Part shown: positions 27,186 to 36,034 of the stretch, piece after piece | How positions within the stretch are numbered: position 1 is the first letter of the stretch | Layout of the letters: each line of letters begins with the position of its first letter | Assembly (NCBI GenBank): GCA_028280345.1 | Contig: JANQLY010000009.1 | Coordinates: forward strand, 1-64,000 | Direction: 5' to 3' | Origin: Pseudomonadales bacterium | Lineage (GTDB): Bacteria; Pseudomonadota; Gammaproteobacteria; Pseudomonadales; UBA7239 | DNA: 64,000 nucleotides | Translations under genes and position numbers: made by a program | The notes under the pieces: model-generated | Databases searched by the model: none | What the model was told of the DNA's origin: nothing | What the model saw: only the letters and a program-made list of their open reading frames with translations

Positions 27186-30100
27186 ATGGGGGTTTTGCAA
27201 TTACGGGCGTTTTTGTGCCTGTTTTTACTGTTTTCTTTGCCGCTTCAGGCGGCCACACCAGAGCTGCCGTTTACAGAAGATTTCTCCGCTTCCAATTTGC
27301 GTGATACAACACTAACGAATGCGAATTGGTCGACAACAGATAAGCAGCTTGCTTTGTCAACGGTGTTAGCCAAACCCGTTTATCCCGATGCGGCGGTCAA
27401 TGTTGGGTCAGAAACGGACAGTACATACAGCGTGGCTTTCGGTGATGTTAACCGGGATGGTTTCCCGGATATCGTGACAGGCAATTACGGCCAGACCAAT
27501 AAACTCTATCTGAATGACGGGACCGGGGGCTTTCCGGCCAATGGTACTGCTATTGGTGTCGATACGGATAACACCACCAGTGTTGTACTCGGTGATGTTG
27601 ATAAGGACGGTTATCTGGATCTGGTGGTTGGTAATAACGGTCAATTTAACAAGCTCTATTACTATAACAGTGGAAGTATGCAGTTTTCAGCAACGGCAAC
27701 GCTGCTGGGAATTGAAGAGCAGCATCCAACACAAAGCGTTGTGTTGGGTGATGTAGATAATGATGGCGACCTGGATTTGATAGCAGGTAATTTGGAGCAG
27801 GTTAATAGACTTTATTTCAATGATGGCAAAGGAAACTTCTCCAATAGCGGTATTCCGGTGGGTAGTGAAACCGATAACACAAGCGATTTAGCTTTTGCTG
27901 ATCTGGATAACGATGGTGACCTGGATTTAATTGCCGCTAACGATGGTGATAGAAATCTATTCTACCTTAATGATGGTTCCGGAGGTTTTTCAGCGTCCGG
28001 CTTTAATATAGGTAACGAAAGTGATGCGACCGTCTCTATTGCGGTTGGCGATGCAGATAGCGATGGAGATATGGATGTTGTCTTCGGTAATTTTAAAGCG
28101 ATCAATACACTCTATCTCAATAAAGGCGCCGGTGATTTTATCTCTTCGGGGATCAATGTAGGCAATGAAGGCGATAGAACCCATAACATTTTATTGGCAG
28201 ATATTGATCAGGATGGCGACCTGGATGTGTTATCCGGTAACTATGACCAGGAGAACAGACTCTATTTGAATGATGGCGCCGGTAGTTTTCCATCAAGTGG
28301 TACTGATATCAGTAGTGATATGGATAACAGTCGTGATATGGCGCTGGTAGATACGGATATTGATGGTGATCTTGATCTTGTGGTTGCCAATGAAGCTGAG
28401 CTTAATAAGCGCTATTCAAATAAAACTAGCGACGAATTCGTCAGCTTTACAGGTTTTGCGGGCAGTGGTGATATTGGTACTGATGCCGATTATACCGTGG
28501 GATTTTTGTATAAGGATGTGAACAATGATGGCGCAACAGATTTAATTGCCATTAATGGCAATAATCAAATCAATAAATTATATCTAAATGATGGTAGCGG
28601 TGGGTTTCCTGTTAATGGTGTTGCGATTGGTAGCGAGGCAGATGATACTGATTACCTTCTGGCGGGAGATCTGAATAATGATGGCTATCTGGATTTGATC
28701 GCCATCAATGCGAGTCAGGTCAACCGGGTTTATCTAAATGATGGTAGTGGGGGTTTTCCTGTCACAGGGGTTGCTCTTGGTAGCGCGGTGGACACCGAGC
28801 GTATGGCACTTTTAAATGATATTGACCAGGATGGTGATCTAGATTTGTTGGTAGGGCGAGCTGGTCAAAGCAATTTACTGTATCTCAATAATGGTGCAGG
28901 CGGGTTTCCTGTTACGGGCGCTGATATAGGCAGTGACGTGGATGATACCTACGATTTACTGATCGTTGATATAAATGATGATGGTCATCTGGATATCGTC
29001 GCCGGTAATTTTCAGCAAGAAAATAAGTTATATCTCAATGATGGAAATGAAAATTTCCCGTCTTTGGGTACGCATCTTGGTAGTGATACTGCTAGAACAC
29101 GTAAATTGCTTGCCCGGGATATGGATAATGATGGCGACCTGGATTTGATTGCGGCGAATTTTAACGGAACTAATATAGTCTATACCCATTATGGTAACGG
29201 CTTGTTTCCCTATGACGGAGTAGATTTCAATTCCGATGTTAATTCGACAACATCAATGAGCTTGGCCGATATGAATAATGACGGCTATGAAGATCTGATT
29301 ACCAGTCGTTGTATATATCGAGGGATTTCGACAGGCAATTTCAGGACGATCTGTATTTCGTTTGGTGATCTTGTCTATCAGGATAGAGTGACTGACCTGG
29401 TGGATGTCAATAATGATGGCTATCTGGATATTGCAACGGCCAGTACCAGTGGCAGTCTGTACAAAATCCATCTGAATACAGGTTCTCTGGATGATTTTGG
29501 CGATTTTAATTTCACGGAAATATTGTTACTCGATGAAGCTTTTATAACTGGTCTGGGCTTTTCTGATCTGGATAGTGACGGTGATATGGACCTGGTAATT
29601 GCCAAATTGAATGCCCCGAATAGAGTGCACCTTAATAATAGCGGAATACCGTTCTCAAGCATCGATGTTGCTACAGATAATGATGGCAGCGATGTTGTAT
29701 TGGGTGATACGGATAATGATGGCGATCTGGATATGATTGTCTCTGCGAATGGTCTCTGGCTGTATGTTAATGATGGCGAAGGCAATTATCCAGCTACTGG
29801 TGTGCTGATCGGTGGAGCAGGTGTCTACGGTGCAAAGCTTGCGCTCGGTGATATTGATCATGACGGCGATCTGGATTTAGTGACGAGCGGAAGACTTATT
29901 TATTCCAATGATGGTAGTGGTGGTTTTCCTGCGATTGGTTCCAGCTTTGGTGATCCTTTGGATACTTACAATGGGATTAAGTTGGGAGATATGGATAACG
30001 ATGGTGATTTGGATGTCATTTTTAGCTCAACGGGCTTAAACAAACTTTACCTGAATGATGGTTCGGGTGGGTTTCCGGCTGTTGGTGCAGCGATTAGCAA

Positions 30101-31373
30101 TGATACTGATAACACGCGGGATCTTGCTCTGGGTGATATTGATAAAGACGGCGATCTGGATTTGCTGGCAGCTAACTGGAGTTATAACACTCGTCTATAC
30201 ATTAATGACGGTAACGGCGGTTTTCCCGTGACCGGGGTGGGTTTTGTAGAAGATGCGAATGTGCATAGCGCGGTTTTTGGGGATGTAGACAACGACGGTG
30301 ATCTTGATTTGATACTGGGTCAATACAGTAATGATAATAAACTCTATATTAATGATGGTGGTGGTTTTCCAACGCAAGGACCGGGTAGTTACCCTGTTGA
30401 TATCGGCAATGGGGCTGATATCAATCTCCAGTACTACGATACGGTAGAACTTGTGGATGTCGATAATGACGGCGACCTGGATCTCATTGTTGGTTGTTAT
30501 CAGCCGGCAGGCCCCAAGGATGTTTATTTGAATGATGGCAATGGCAATTTTGCGACGGAAGAAATTCATCTTGATAATGAGTATCTGGCAACGGAGGGTA
30601 TTGCCATAGGTGATGTCGACAATGATAGCTTTGTGGATATTGTCAGCGTAGGTACTGATGGTAATAAATTAAACCTGACCGGACCCGATGGAGAGCTATT
30701 TCACACTCAATCCCAGGTAGGTGGTTCGCTATCGGTGAATACCGGAGAGGATATTGTCGGTGGTGCTATTCTCACTGTAGATGCTGAAACAGAGACCGTG
30801 CAAACCTGGAACACAACGATTGATTATTATCTGAGTAATAACGGGGGGCAGTATTGGGTACCTGCGTATCCCGGCAAGCCCACACCGTTTCCTACTCAAG
30901 GCAATGATTTGCGTTGGAAGGTAGAATTTAGCTCCTTGTCACCGATTTTTTCTCCGCGTATTAATGAAATTCGCATTGATATGGATACGGATCTGGATTC
31001 TCTCGGCAATGCAGTCGATGAGGATGATGATAATGATAATTTGCTGGATACGTTAGAAGCACAGTTAAATACAGATCCGCTGGGTGTTACGGACCAGGGT
31101 GCACTGAATGGAATTACTTATGATACCGATGGTGATGGCATCACGGATGACAAGGAAACGGCGATTGGTACCGATCCCAATCTGGCAGATAGTGATGCTG
31201 ATAATATCGATGATGATATAGAGCTATTAACCTGGTGTACCGATGCCACCTCGCAGGATACCGATGGTGACGGGGTTAATGATGATGTGGATGTGGAGCC
31301 GGACAGTAACGCTACTTGTACCATGCCATTAAATGGGCTGTATAAAGGTATCGGCTATGGCCAGGGGCAGTAG
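27186..31373 (+). CDS. Giant exported VCBS/FG-GAP repeat protein (22 repeats)
   Basis: 1395 aa. AGGAG lies about ten bases before the ATG. Signal peptide ends PLQA before ATPEL. Residues 60-1180 are repeats of about 43-50 aa with a core like LGDVDNDGDLDLIAGN and a LYLNDGSGGFP turn; I count 22 cores, each with a DxDxDG-type calcium loop. Longer linkers after the 7th and the 14th core split them as 7+7+8, suggesting three seven-bladed propellers plus one extra unit. A beta-sandwich-like region (about 1185-1270) and TSP3 repeats follow, with the same CTMPLNGLYKG tail as the previous protein. Integrin-like FG-GAP proteins in bacteria serve adhesion or matrix binding; the ligand is unknown. Confidence 0.87.
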   Translation: MGVLQLRAFLCLFLLFSLPLQAATPELPFTEDFSASNLRDTTLTNANWSTTDKQLALSTVLAKPVYPDAAVNVGSETDSTYSVAFGDVNRDGFPDIVTGNYGQTNKLYLNDGTGGFPANGTAIGVDTDNTTSVVLGDVDKDGYLDLVVGNNGQFNKLYYYNSGSMQFSATATLLGIEEQHPTQSVVLGDVDNDGDLDLIAGNLEQVNRLYFNDGKGNFSNSGIPVGSETDNTSDLAFADLDNDGDLDLIAANDGDRNLFYLNDGSGGFSASGFNIGNESDATVSIAVGDADSDGDMDVVFGNFKAINTLYLNKGAGDFISSGINVGNEGDRTHNILLADIDQDGDLDVLSGNYDQENRLYLNDGAGSFPSSGTDISSDMDNSRDMALVDTDIDGDLDLVVANEAELNKRYSNKTSDEFVSFTGFAGSGDIGTDADYTVGFLYKDVNNDGATDLIAINGNNQINKLYLNDGSGGFPVNGVAIGSEADDTDYLLAGDLNNDGYLDLIAINASQVNRVYLNDGSGGFPVTGVALGSAVDTERMALLNDIDQDGDLDLLVGRAGQSNLLYLNNGAGGFPVTGADIGSDVDDTYDLLIVDINDDGHLDIVAGNFQQENKLYLNDGNENFPSLGTHLGSDTARTRKLLARDMDNDGDLDLIAANFNGTNIVYTHYGNGLFPYDGVDFNSDVNSTTSMSLADMNNDGYEDLITSRCIYRGISTGNFRTICISFGDLVYQDRVTDLVDVNNDGYLDIATASTSGSLYKIHLNTGSLDDFGDFNFTEILLLDEAFITGLGFSDLDSDGDMDLVIAKLNAPNRVHLNNSGIPFSSIDVATDNDGSDVVLGDTDNDGDLDMIVSANGLWLYVNDGEGNYPATGVLIGGAGVYGAKLALGDIDHDGDLDLVTSGRLIYSNDGSGGFPAIGSSFGDPLDTYNGIKLGDMDNDGDLDVIFSSTGLNKLYLNDGSGGFPAVGAAISNDTDNTRDLALGDIDKDGDLDLLAANWSYNTRLYINDGNGGFPVTGVGFVEDANVHSAVFGDVDNDGDLDLILGQYSNDNKLYINDGGGFPTQGPGSYPVDIGNGADINLQYYDTVELVDVDNDGDLDLIVGCYQPAGPKDVYLNDGNGNFATEEIHLDNEYLATEGIAIGDVDNDSFVDIVSVGTDGNKLNLTGPDGELFHTQSQVGGSLSVNTGEDIVGGAILTVDAETETVQTWNTTIDYYLSNNGGQYWVPAYPGKPTPFPTQGNDLRWKVEFSSLSPIFSPRINEIRIDMDTDLDSLGNAVDEDDDNDNLLDTLEAQLNTDPLGVTDQGALNGITYDTDGDGITDDKETAIGTDPNLADSDADNIDDDIELLTWCTDATSQDTDGDGVNDDVDVEPDSNATCTMPLNGLYKGIGYGQGQ

Positions 31374-31393
31374 GACTTTTTCTGAAATTATGT

Positions 31394-31417
31394 AAGCCGG
31401 CTAATCGCCGGCTTTTT
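31394..31417 (+). terminator. Rho-independent terminator
   Basis: AAGCCGGC, loop TAATC, GCCGGCTT followed by TTT: eight perfect base pairs, G+C-rich, with a T-run, 21 bases after the 22-repeat gene's stop codon. Confidence 0.88.
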
Positions 31418-31553
31418 AATAAAGAATTCTTAATAAAGTTCGAACGTTTGTCCAGATAAGTTGAAACCCGGCATAAAAAAGACTAGATTTATTCAAATTC
31501 AAGGGCTGTTTGTATTGCCCGCTAAGCTGATATCTTAACGGTGGGACCCGGCC

Positions 31554-33191
31554 ATGAATCTTCGTACAATTTCTGTAATAGCTGTTTTGCTGCTCGCTGC
31601 TGGATTTGTTTATCCAGCCTTTTCCATAGAATATCTGAATGAAGCTGATGGCCCGAATATTGTTTTTTCCGGTGTTGATGATGGCGTTTTGACCTGTGAG
31701 TCCGAGAGTGGTTGTGAGTTTTACGAGGTCACTGGGCCGGAGCACTTTAATTTAACCATTAACTGTATGGCCGAGAGTGCCTGTACCGATATGGTTGTTT
31801 ATGGGAACAGTACCGGGCAGCTAACGATTAACTGCGGCGACTATTTTGAAGCGTGTCGCCGAATGATTGTCTATGAACATGTCTATGATTTTAATTGTAA
31901 TGCCGCTATTGGTAGCCGGGTTTGTCGAAATCTTGATTTTTATGGCGGTGTAACGTCGTTCTCATGTACGGATGGCGGTGGTGGTACCAGCCAATGTAGA
32001 GATATTACTTTTCACGATGTTGACGCTAATGGTCCTGCTAATATCGATTGTAATAATGATTGTGACACGATGCAGATTAACGCAGGCAGTGGTGAGTCTT
32101 TTACCAGCCCGGTAGTGATTGAGTGCGAATCTGATGCGGACTGTTCCAAGATGGCAATTTATTCTGGTGGCAACCCTGTGGCCTATTTCAGACCTGACTT
32201 TGATCCGGGTGCCGATACTTCAGATGTAACTTTGTACTGTGATGCGGGTACCGATACCTATGACGGCGTGAATTGGACCGGTGATGGCTGTTTTGATCCG
32301 GATACGGATGGTGATCTTGTAGGCGATAGCCTTGATTGGGATGATGACGGCGATGGTGTGATTGATACCGTAGATGCGGAGCCTCTGAATGCTGGAAATA
32401 CTGCCGAGCTGAATCTACAGCTTGAAGGCAGTAACTATGGTGGTAGTCAGCTGACTTCAGGGCAGGGTGGGGAGATAGTGATTCCCGTTAATTACCCGTA
32501 TTCAGGCAAATTGACCTATTACGGTGGTAATGCCAGCGGTGGTGCCTGTGGTTATGATATACCGCTGTATTATGCGTCTACCCAGTTTGTGGATTACTAT
32601 GCGGCGGCCGGGGCTGATGTGTTTGATGCCGGCTATAACTGTGGCATGGTGGTTGAAATTACCAATGCCGAGCGCTATAACCCGTCGAATACCGGCTGTA
32701 TTACTGCACCGAATACAACCATTCGGGTGATGATTACTGATCAATGTCCGGAGTGTCCGAATAATCACCTTGATCTCGCTCCTATACCTATGGATACCCT
32801 CGCACCGGGCCTTGCCGGAACCTGTGGCGTGCTCAGTGCCGACTGGCGTTTTGTGGCGGCAGAATTAACGTCAAATATTCAGGTGCAAAGTAAATCCGGC
32901 GTGAGTCAGTACTGGTATGGTTTTCGATTCTATGGTCATAACCTGCCTGTCACCAAAGTTGAACTTAAATCCAATGGTTCATCAACCTGGTATGAGGCAG
33001 ATAAAAGCCAAGGGCCAAGTTTTTATGTTTTAAATGGTGGCTATCCTCTTACCTTGCCGCTGTCGATACGTTTTACCGATGTGAATGGCAGTGTGTTGGT
33101 TGCCACCGATGTCATTACGTCGTTTATCAGTGATGCCTATTTTGATACCGGGGTTCAGTTAGATGGTGAATTAACCGGAGACCCGTTGTAA
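31554..33191 (+). CDS. Exported bacterial expansin with N-terminal Cys-repeat solenoid
   Basis: 545 aa. Signal peptide ends YPAFS before IEYLNEAD. Residues 38-215 hold about seven repeats of 23-27 aa, each with two Cys in a pattern like LTINCMAESACTDMVVYG, which looks like a disulfide-laddered beta solenoid. A TSP3-like linker (DWDDDGDGVIDTVDAEP) follows. The C-terminal half is a bacterial expansin: a double-psi beta-barrel with YYGGNASGGACGYD, ITDQCPECPNNHLDLAP (the Asp of this motif is the key residue) and then a CBM63-like domain with QYWYGFRFYGHNLPV and PLSIRFTDVNG. Expansins loosen cellulose or other wall polysaccharides without hydrolysis. Probably helps colonise algal or plant-like material. 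The N-terminal part is unfamiliar. Confidence 0.85.
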   Translation: MNLRTISVIAVLLLAAGFVYPAFSIEYLNEADGPNIVFSGVDDGVLTCESESGCEFYEVTGPEHFNLTINCMAESACTDMVVYGNSTGQLTINCGDYFEACRRMIVYEHVYDFNCNAAIGSRVCRNLDFYGGVTSFSCTDGGGGTSQCRDITFHDVDANGPANIDCNNDCDTMQINAGSGESFTSPVVIECESDADCSKMAIYSGGNPVAYFRPDFDPGADTSDVTLYCDAGTDTYDGVNWTGDGCFDPDTDGDLVGDSLDWDDDGDGVIDTVDAEPLNAGNTAELNLQLEGSNYGGSQLTSGQGGEIVIPVNYPYSGKLTYYGGNASGGACGYDIPLYYASTQFVDYYAAAGADVFDAGYNCGMVVEITNAERYNPSNTGCITAPNTTIRVMITDQCPECPNNHLDLAPIPMDTLAPGLAGTCGVLSADWRFVAAELTSNIQVQSKSGVSQYWYGFRFYGHNLPVTKVELKSNGSSTWYEADKSQGPSFYVLNGGYPLTLPLSIRFTDVNGSVLVATDVITSFISDAYFDTGVQLDGELTGDPL

Positions 33192-33264
33192 CAGTATCAG
33201 CGACCATAATCGGATAGCGATCAATTGTATTTATTGTCCAGACAAAGTGAGTCTGGCTATGAAG

Positions 33265-33873
33265 CTACACCTGGTAGTAGTGTAGAAACATGTCGACGGC
33301 AGACACCACAACCTTGTTACTTTCTTCAGTTGATAGATTGGGTGCGTGGGCCAGTACCTGTGGCCAGAAGGCCCGCTGTTTTATCAACCCGAGGAACTGG
33401 TCCACCATAAAATCAGGATCGTTGTCTTTGAGCCGTTTGTCGGCAATCGCCTCTCTCATCCACTTTGTGATACCGTTTTCCATGCTGTTAACACGTTCCA
33501 TAGCTTTGTCGGCAATAGCGGTAGACTTTATACATTCCCCCATATACAGGCGTATCATGCCTTTAAAATCTTCATCACTCTGCAAGGCGTATTCGTGCTC
33601 GGCGATTTTCAATAGTTGTTCGCGAAGTGTGGTATCCGGGTTGTAGCGGACATCAGTGACTTGTGCGCAGCGCTCCCAAAGGGATTCGACAATTTCTTCG
33701 AACAGTACGTCCTTGCTTTTGAAGTGATTGTAAACAGTGCGTTTGGAAACACAGGCACGGGATGAAATTTTGTCCATGCTGGTACAGTCGAAGCCTTTTT
33801 CGAGAAACTCAAGGATGGCGGCCTTGATAATCTCGGCTCTTTTTCGCATCGACTGGGTCATTTCCGGGCACAT
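33265..33873 (-). CDS. TetR/AcrR-family regulator
   Basis: 202 aa. N-terminal helix-turn-helix with AAILEFLEKGFDCTSMDKI and CVSKRTVYNHFKSKDVLFEE; the rest is the all-helical ligand-binding domain. The first Met or the one four codons in (MTQSMRKR, 33861) could start it. It is divergent from a short ORF and an SDR gene, and the space between contains a perfect 10-bp inverted repeat overlapping a promoter, so it most likely represses both its own gene and the SDR unit. The inducing ligand is unknown. Confidence 0.9.
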   Translation of the reverse strand: MCPEMTQSMRKRAEIIKAAILEFLEKGFDCTSMDKISSRACVSKRTVYNHFKSKDVLFEEIVESLWERCAQVTDVRYNPDTTLREQLLKIAEHEYALQSDEDFKGMIRLYMGECIKSTAIADKAMERVNSMENGITKWMREAIADKRLKDNDPDFMVDQFLGLIKQRAFWPQVLAHAPNLSTEESNKVVVSAVDMFLHYYQV

Positions 33874-33911
33874 ACTGCGTTCCTCATTGATACTAGGATA
33901 CTAATTCGTAA

Positions 33912-33937
33912 AAAAGTAAACTTATGGGTTTACTTTT
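33912..33937. promoter_or_regulatory. TetR operator, perfect 10-bp inverted repeat
   Basis: AAAAGTAAAC (33912-33921), six-base spacer, GTTTACTTTT (33928-33937). It lies 38 bases upstream of the tetR start and covers the -35 TTTACT (33929-33934) of a plus-strand promoter with -10 TATACT at 33951-33956 (16-base spacer). Binding of the adjacent TetR protein is inferred. Confidence 0.75.
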
Positions 33938-33953
33938 GACTGATGGGGAGTAT

Positions 33954-33968
33954 ACTACACCGTGTAGT
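33954..33968. promoter_or_regulatory. Second dyad over the -10 and start region
   Basis: ACTACAC-C-GTGTAGT is an inverted repeat with seven-base arms around one central base. It overlaps the -10 and probable transcription start of the plus-strand promoter. Its sequence differs from the upstream operator, so it may bind a different regulator. Confidence 0.5.
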
Positions 33969-34037
33969 TTACTTCTGCAAGGTGCTCAACCTCAAAAGAA
34001 GTTACTTTAAATCAATGGCTTAGTGAGGTTAGATGAG

Positions 34038-34238
34038 ATGAACAAGACAAATTGCAACAAACAATCCGTAGTCTGGGGCTTTATTGCTTTAATGGTGGCA
34101 ATCCCGTTGATCGGCCATGGCCCAGCCAAAACCGAGGTACTTTTTGGCGAATACAGCCAGCCTTATGAGGCTCCAGTGGGTTCGTTCAGTGACACAGTGG
34201 TGACTACACCGGTATTGGCCAGCCCGGCGGTGTATTAG
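34038..34238 (+). CDS. Small membrane or exported peptide, unknown
   Basis: 66 aa from ATG 34038, with GAGG nine bases upstream; GTG at 34023 is an alternative. It has a hydrophobic stretch (VVWGFIALMVAIPLIG) after a Lys/Asn-rich start and a short Pro/Thr/Val-rich tail, so it could be a signal-anchored micropeptide. It lies between the TetR-controlled promoter and an SDR gene, 40 bases before that gene, which favours real co-transcription. No family recognised. Confidence 0.55.
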   Translation: MNKTNCNKQSVVWGFIALMVAIPLIGHGPAKTEVLFGEYSQPYEAPVGSFSDTVVTTPVLASPAVY

Positions 34239-34278
34239 CAGATGTATCGATCGATAAATAAAAACGGAGGGGCACAAG

Positions 34279-35178
34279 ATGAAAAACTGGAATATTGATG
34301 ATATTCCCGGACTGGATAACCGCCTGTTTATTGTCACGGGTGCCAATAGCGGTATTGGCTTTGAGCAGGTTAAGGCGTTGGCGGCAAAGAATGCTCAGGT
34401 GGTGATGGCCTGCCGCAACCGGGACAAGGCTAACGATGCGATGCAAGCCATACTGGCAGAATTACCGGAGGCGCGACTGGAAGTGATGCATCTGGATCTG
34501 GCCGACCTGTCTTCGGTCAGGGCGTTTGCGGATGCTTTTCGCGAAAAGTACGATCACCTGGATGTTCTGATTAATAACGCCGGTGTGATGGTACCTCCAT
34601 TTGGCAAGACCAAAGATGGCTTTGAACTACAGTTTGGCAGTAATCATCTTGGTCATTTTGCTCTTACCGCGTGCTTACTGGATCTACTTGAAGCATCTGA
34701 GCAGGGGCGGGTCGTTAATCTGAGCAGTATGGCGCATAAATTTGGCAAGATAGATTTTGATAACCTCAATGCGGAGAACGGGTACAGCCCATCAAAAGCC
34801 TACGCGCAGAGCAAACTTGCGAACTTGCTGTTTACCTACGAACTGGAAAGACGCCTGGCAAGAAAGGGCAGTAAGGTCAGGGCGTTTGCGGCGCATCCGG
34901 GGTGGTCAGCGACCAACTTGCAAAATACAACGCCATTGCTCAAGTTACTGAATCCTGTGTTTGCACAGTCAGCAGAAGCTGGCGCGTTACCGGCGCTAAG
35001 GGCGGCGACACAAACAAAGATTGAGTCGGGTACCTATTGGGGACCATCCGGGTTTCTCGAGATGAAAGGGAGTCCGGTTGAAGTGCCGTCCAATGTACGT
35101 TCCCATAATGAGGAAGATGCAAACCGTCTTTGGGCTATCTCAGAACAGCTGACCGGGCAGCCTTTTCTCGCGGCGTGA
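34279..35178 (+). CDS. SDR oxidoreductase, retinol dehydrogenase-like
   Basis: 299 aa. Seen: TGANSGIG cofactor motif, ACRNRDKAN after the second strand (Arg here suggests NADP), NNAGVM, NLSSMAHK with the catalytic Ser, and YAQSKLANLLF with the Tyr-Lys pair. The wording FGSNHLGHFALT and the AHPGWSATNLQ segment place it in the retinol-dehydrogenase / WW-domain oxidoreductase-like subgroup, which acts on lipophilic alcohols, aldehydes and ketones. GGAGG lies 11 bases before the ATG. Probably induced by a hydrophobic compound through the TetR regulator. Confidence 0.88.
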   Translation: MKNWNIDDIPGLDNRLFIVTGANSGIGFEQVKALAAKNAQVVMACRNRDKANDAMQAILAELPEARLEVMHLDLADLSSVRAFADAFREKYDHLDVLINNAGVMVPPFGKTKDGFELQFGSNHLGHFALTACLLDLLEASEQGRVVNLSSMAHKFGKIDFDNLNAENGYSPSKAYAQSKLANLLFTYELERRLARKGSKVRAFAAHPGWSATNLQNTTPLLKLLNPVFAQSAEAGALPALRAATQTKIESGTYWGPSGFLEMKGSPVEVPSNVRSHNEEDANRLWAISEQLTGQPFLAA

Positions 35179-35418
35179 TGAATGCATAACCCGTATTTGC
35201 TGTTGCTTTTTTAGACAGATAGTCTACAGAAGGCACCCTTTGTGCGTCGCGATCCGGCGCGATAGAAATACGGCTAATTTTTCTTTTAAAAACAATAACT
35301 TGAAGCTACTTTCCAAAAAGCATATCAGTATCAATTCTGGTATCATTATGGGTGTTTACAGGCCGGCTTTTACACCGGGGTCGTTTTGATAAAAACAGGG
35401 TTTGATTGGCCTTTTTAG

Positions 35419-36024
35419 ATGAAAATTATTCTCGCAGATGATCACAACATATTTCGCGATGGCCTGAAGCTGATGCTTGAAGGACAGGCGGATTTATCCG
35501 TGGTGGCCGAGGTTGATAATGCCGATGATTTGAAGCAGGCGGTGCAGGAGCACCAGCCCGATATGGTGATCACCGACTACCGCATGCCTGGCGGGGGGTC
35601 GATTTCGGCGATTGATGAACTTCGGCAGCTCAATACAGAAATGAAAATTATCGTGTTAACCGGCGTTCAATCAGTTTCTCTATACCATCAGCTATTGCGC
35701 AGTGATGTGAATGGTATTCTGCTAAAAAATATTGGCGGCAAGGAGATGGTTGAAGCGATTAACGAAGTCAGTGACGGTAAACTATTTCTCTCTGACTATG
35801 TGAAAGAAAACCTGCTCTCCGACCAACCGGAGCTAACGCTGCGAGAGTTTCAGGTAATGGATCTCGTAGTGGAAGGTCTAAGCAGTACAGAAATTGCCGA
35901 GAAGCTGAACCTGTCACCCAAAACGGTTGAAAACTACCGTTGCAACCTGATTCAAAAAGTGGGAGTGAGAAATTCGGTAGAACTTGTTCACTATGTCAGA
36001 GCACAGGGTTTGCTAGATAGCTAA
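35419..36024 (+). CDS. NarL/FixJ-type response regulator
   Basis: 201 aa. Receiver domain (residues 1-118) with acidic pair DD, phospho-acceptor D53 in VITDYRMPG, Thr in VLTG and Lys in LLKN. C-terminal LuxR-type helix-turn-helix (about 135-200): LTLREFQVMDLVVEGLSS and NLSPKTVENYRCNL. Phosphorylation would drive dimerisation and DNA binding. It ends ten bases from the convergent end of a histidine kinase gene, its likely partner. Targets could include the surface-protein genes around it; this is inference. Confidence 0.92.
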   Translation: MKIILADDHNIFRDGLKLMLEGQADLSVVAEVDNADDLKQAVQEHQPDMVITDYRMPGGGSISAIDELRQLNTEMKIIVLTGVQSVSLYHQLLRSDVNGILLKNIGGKEMVEAINEVSDGKLFLSDYVKENLLSDQPELTLREFQVMDLVVEGLSSTEIAEKLNLSPKTVENYRCNLIQKVGVRNSVELVHYVRAQGLLDS

Positions 36025-36034
36025 TTTTTTCGTT

